Of a DNA stretch of 64,000 nt, positions 62,930 to 64,000 are shown in pieces; positions within the stretch are counted from its first letter, which is position 1; each line of letters begins with the position of its first letter. The stretch covers positions 26,928 to 90,927 of the forward strand of contig NZ_BAZX01000017.1 in NCBI RefSeq assembly GCF_001310955.1, written 5' to 3'. Position numbers and translations under genes: made by a program. This DNA is from Marinifilum fragile JCM 15579. GTDB taxonomy: Bacteria > Bacteroidota > Bacteroidia > Bacteroidales > Marinifilaceae. Under the pieces are notes generated by a model. That model searched no databases. It was not told the DNA's origin and saw nothing but the letters and a program-made list of their open reading frames with translations.

Positions 62930-63830
62930 ATATGGATCTTCGGTTCAAATAGTTCACCAATAACAAACTACTCGCAATCACCATCATCCCCATAATTGAA
63001 ACGGTATCCGGATTTTCATCCGGTAATATCATCCAGCTTAGGAAGGCACCAAAAATTGGAATGATAAATTTCCAGGTGTTTAGGTTCGATACCTTTACGT
63101 TCGGGCGCTGAAGCAATCCGAACCAAATGGTAATGGCAAAGGCCGATACCATAGCCAACCAACCAAGAGAGATCCAGTATTCGCCAGGTAAATTAAAATT
63201 CCACGATGGATTTTCGATAGGAAGGGAAGCCAACATCAATCCAATTCCTCCAATAATCATCGAGAAGGAAGCCAATACTCGTGGAGGCATATCTTTTGCA
63301 TCACGCGATACAATTACATTTCCCGTGCTACCTACAATGTTATTCAGAATCAGAATTCCAACGCCAAGTGGAATGGTGGTTGAAAAAACAAAGTCCGATC
63401 GTCCAAGGCTAATGATACATACTCCTGTCATTCCAAGAAGAATGGCACCAATTTTCTGCCAGCTCATTTTGTCGTTGCTCAACATTAGGTGTGCCATAAT
63501 GGCTGCGAAAAGTGGCTGTGCTCCAATTAGCATGGCACCCAGTGCTCCGGGCACATAACTAATTCCCATGTAGAATAATCCGTACAGAAAAGTAGTTTGC
63601 AAAAGCGCTACCCATAGCACGAACTTCCATCTTCTTTTCGATTCCAGTATCTTAAACTTTAAATCTTTAATAAAAGGGAGTATCAACAAGCCTGATATAA
63701 AGAAACGCAAACCTGCAAACTGCAATGGAGTGGTGTATTTCAATCCAATTTTAATTGCGGTAAAGGGAGTTGCCCATAGCAGGCAGGCAAATATTGCCAA
63801 TACTGTGGTTGATAGGAAGAATTTCTTCAT
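62928..63830 (-). CDS. EamA/DMT family transporter
   Basis: The 300-residue membrane protein has ten predicted helices in two EamA repeats. It starts LAIFACLLWATPFTAIKIGLK, and the conserved Pro/Gly motifs are at GISYVPGALGAMLIGAQPLF and IIPIFGAFLSWMILPDENPD. It is unlike the copy near 39 kb in helix 1 and linker, so it is not a recent duplicate. Substrate unknown. The last 170 bases of the window beyond its start hold no gene. Confidence 0.9.
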   Translation of the reverse strand: MKKFFLSTTVLAIFACLLWATPFTAIKIGLKYTTPLQFAGLRFFISGLLILPFIKDLKFKILESKRRWKFVLWVALLQTTFLYGLFYMGISYVPGALGAMLIGAQPLFAAIMAHLMLSNDKMSWQKIGAILLGMTGVCIISLGRSDFVFSTTIPLGVGILILNNIVGSTGNVIVSRDAKDMPPRVLASFSMIIGGIGLMLASLPIENPSWNFNLPGEYWISLGWLAMVSAFAITIWFGLLQRPNVKVSNLNTWKFIIPIFGAFLSWMILPDENPDTVSIMGMMVIASSLLLVNYLNRRSI

Positions 63831-64000
63831 AGGGATTAAAAATTTTCTGCAAACTTAGGGATTTTTGGCTGATTGATAAGGAAAAGAGAGTTTTAATGCT
63901 TAAAAGATTAACTTAAATTGTAAAAAAATGAATAATCAATAAGAAAATATAGAAAATACAATGTATATATAGATAAAACATTAAGGAATAATAAATTATA

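Noticed and set aside
63127..63558. Plus-strand 143-residue open frame inside the EamA gene at the window end
   Set aside because: It is antisense to a clear ten-helix transporter and has no start context or family features.

Overview
The window looks like chromosomal DNA from an AT-rich member of the Bacteroidota, probably a marine Marinilabiliales/Marinifilaceae-type organism; the genus is a guess. The evidence is a PorP/SprF protein, a type IX secretion (T9SS) gliding-type C-terminal domain, GldB, a fused MurF-Alr, DUF1573 and CarboxypepD_reg proteins, several TAnnTTTG promoter elements, and signal peptides that nearly all end in Ala-Gln or a similar residue followed by Gln (the Bacteroidetes 'Q-rule'). 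I saw no tRNA, rRNA, CRISPR array, insertion sequence or prophage.

Layout. 0.4-11.4 kb: one long co-directional locus. A 770-residue HYR/Ig-like secreted protein is followed by six short paralogous two-domain secreted proteins, then an 858-residue modular protein with a T9SS CTD, then a PorP/SprF-family outer-membrane protein. This is the most novel-looking part. 11.4-22.9 kb: housekeeping genes (rsmI, an uncharacterised partner, tdk, murF-alr, a Crp-like regulator, nadE, gldB, a nitrilase-family amidase, 5-formyl-THF cyclo-ligase, a 2x[4Fe-4S] ferredoxin, an M20 amidohydrolase). 23-34 kb: a DUF1573 protein, meaB, a TlpA-like lipoprotein, a znuA-znuC-znuB metal importer, lpdA, a C1 aminopeptidase, a small secreted protein and dps. 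34-39.6 kb: a degenerate DEAD-box half-protein and a vWA protein, divergent from a sigma factor/anti-sigma-like pair, then an EamA transporter. 40-47.6 kb: a TonB-dependent receptor, two PLP aminotransferases, a lipoprotein and a lytic transglycosylase. 47.7-56.1 kb: uvrA, a TGS-fused nucleoside kinase, a cluster of DnaA-box-like 9-mers that could be an origin, smpB, two Yip1-like membrane proteins, miaA and a cysteine hydrolase. 56.3-64 kb: a LytS/LytTR two-component pair, a lipoprotein, a large ABCG-like exporter, a small membrane gene between direct repeats and a second EamA transporter.

How the genes may work together. The first locus reads as a cell-surface assembly: exported beta-sandwich subunits, one CTD-bearing member that the T9SS could secrete, and its usual PorP/SprF partner. 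GldB, in its familiar place beside nadE, fits a T9SS/gliding lineage. The sigma/anti-sigma/vWA locus looks like an envelope-signalling unit.

Quality warning. Seven apparent single-base deletions break six otherwise well-conserved genes (the CTD protein twice, znuB, the vWA protein, a lipoprotein, the nucleoside kinase and the LytTR regulator). Most lie in short homopolymers. Sequencing or assembly error is the simplest explanation, and I annotate these genes at their reconstructed full length.
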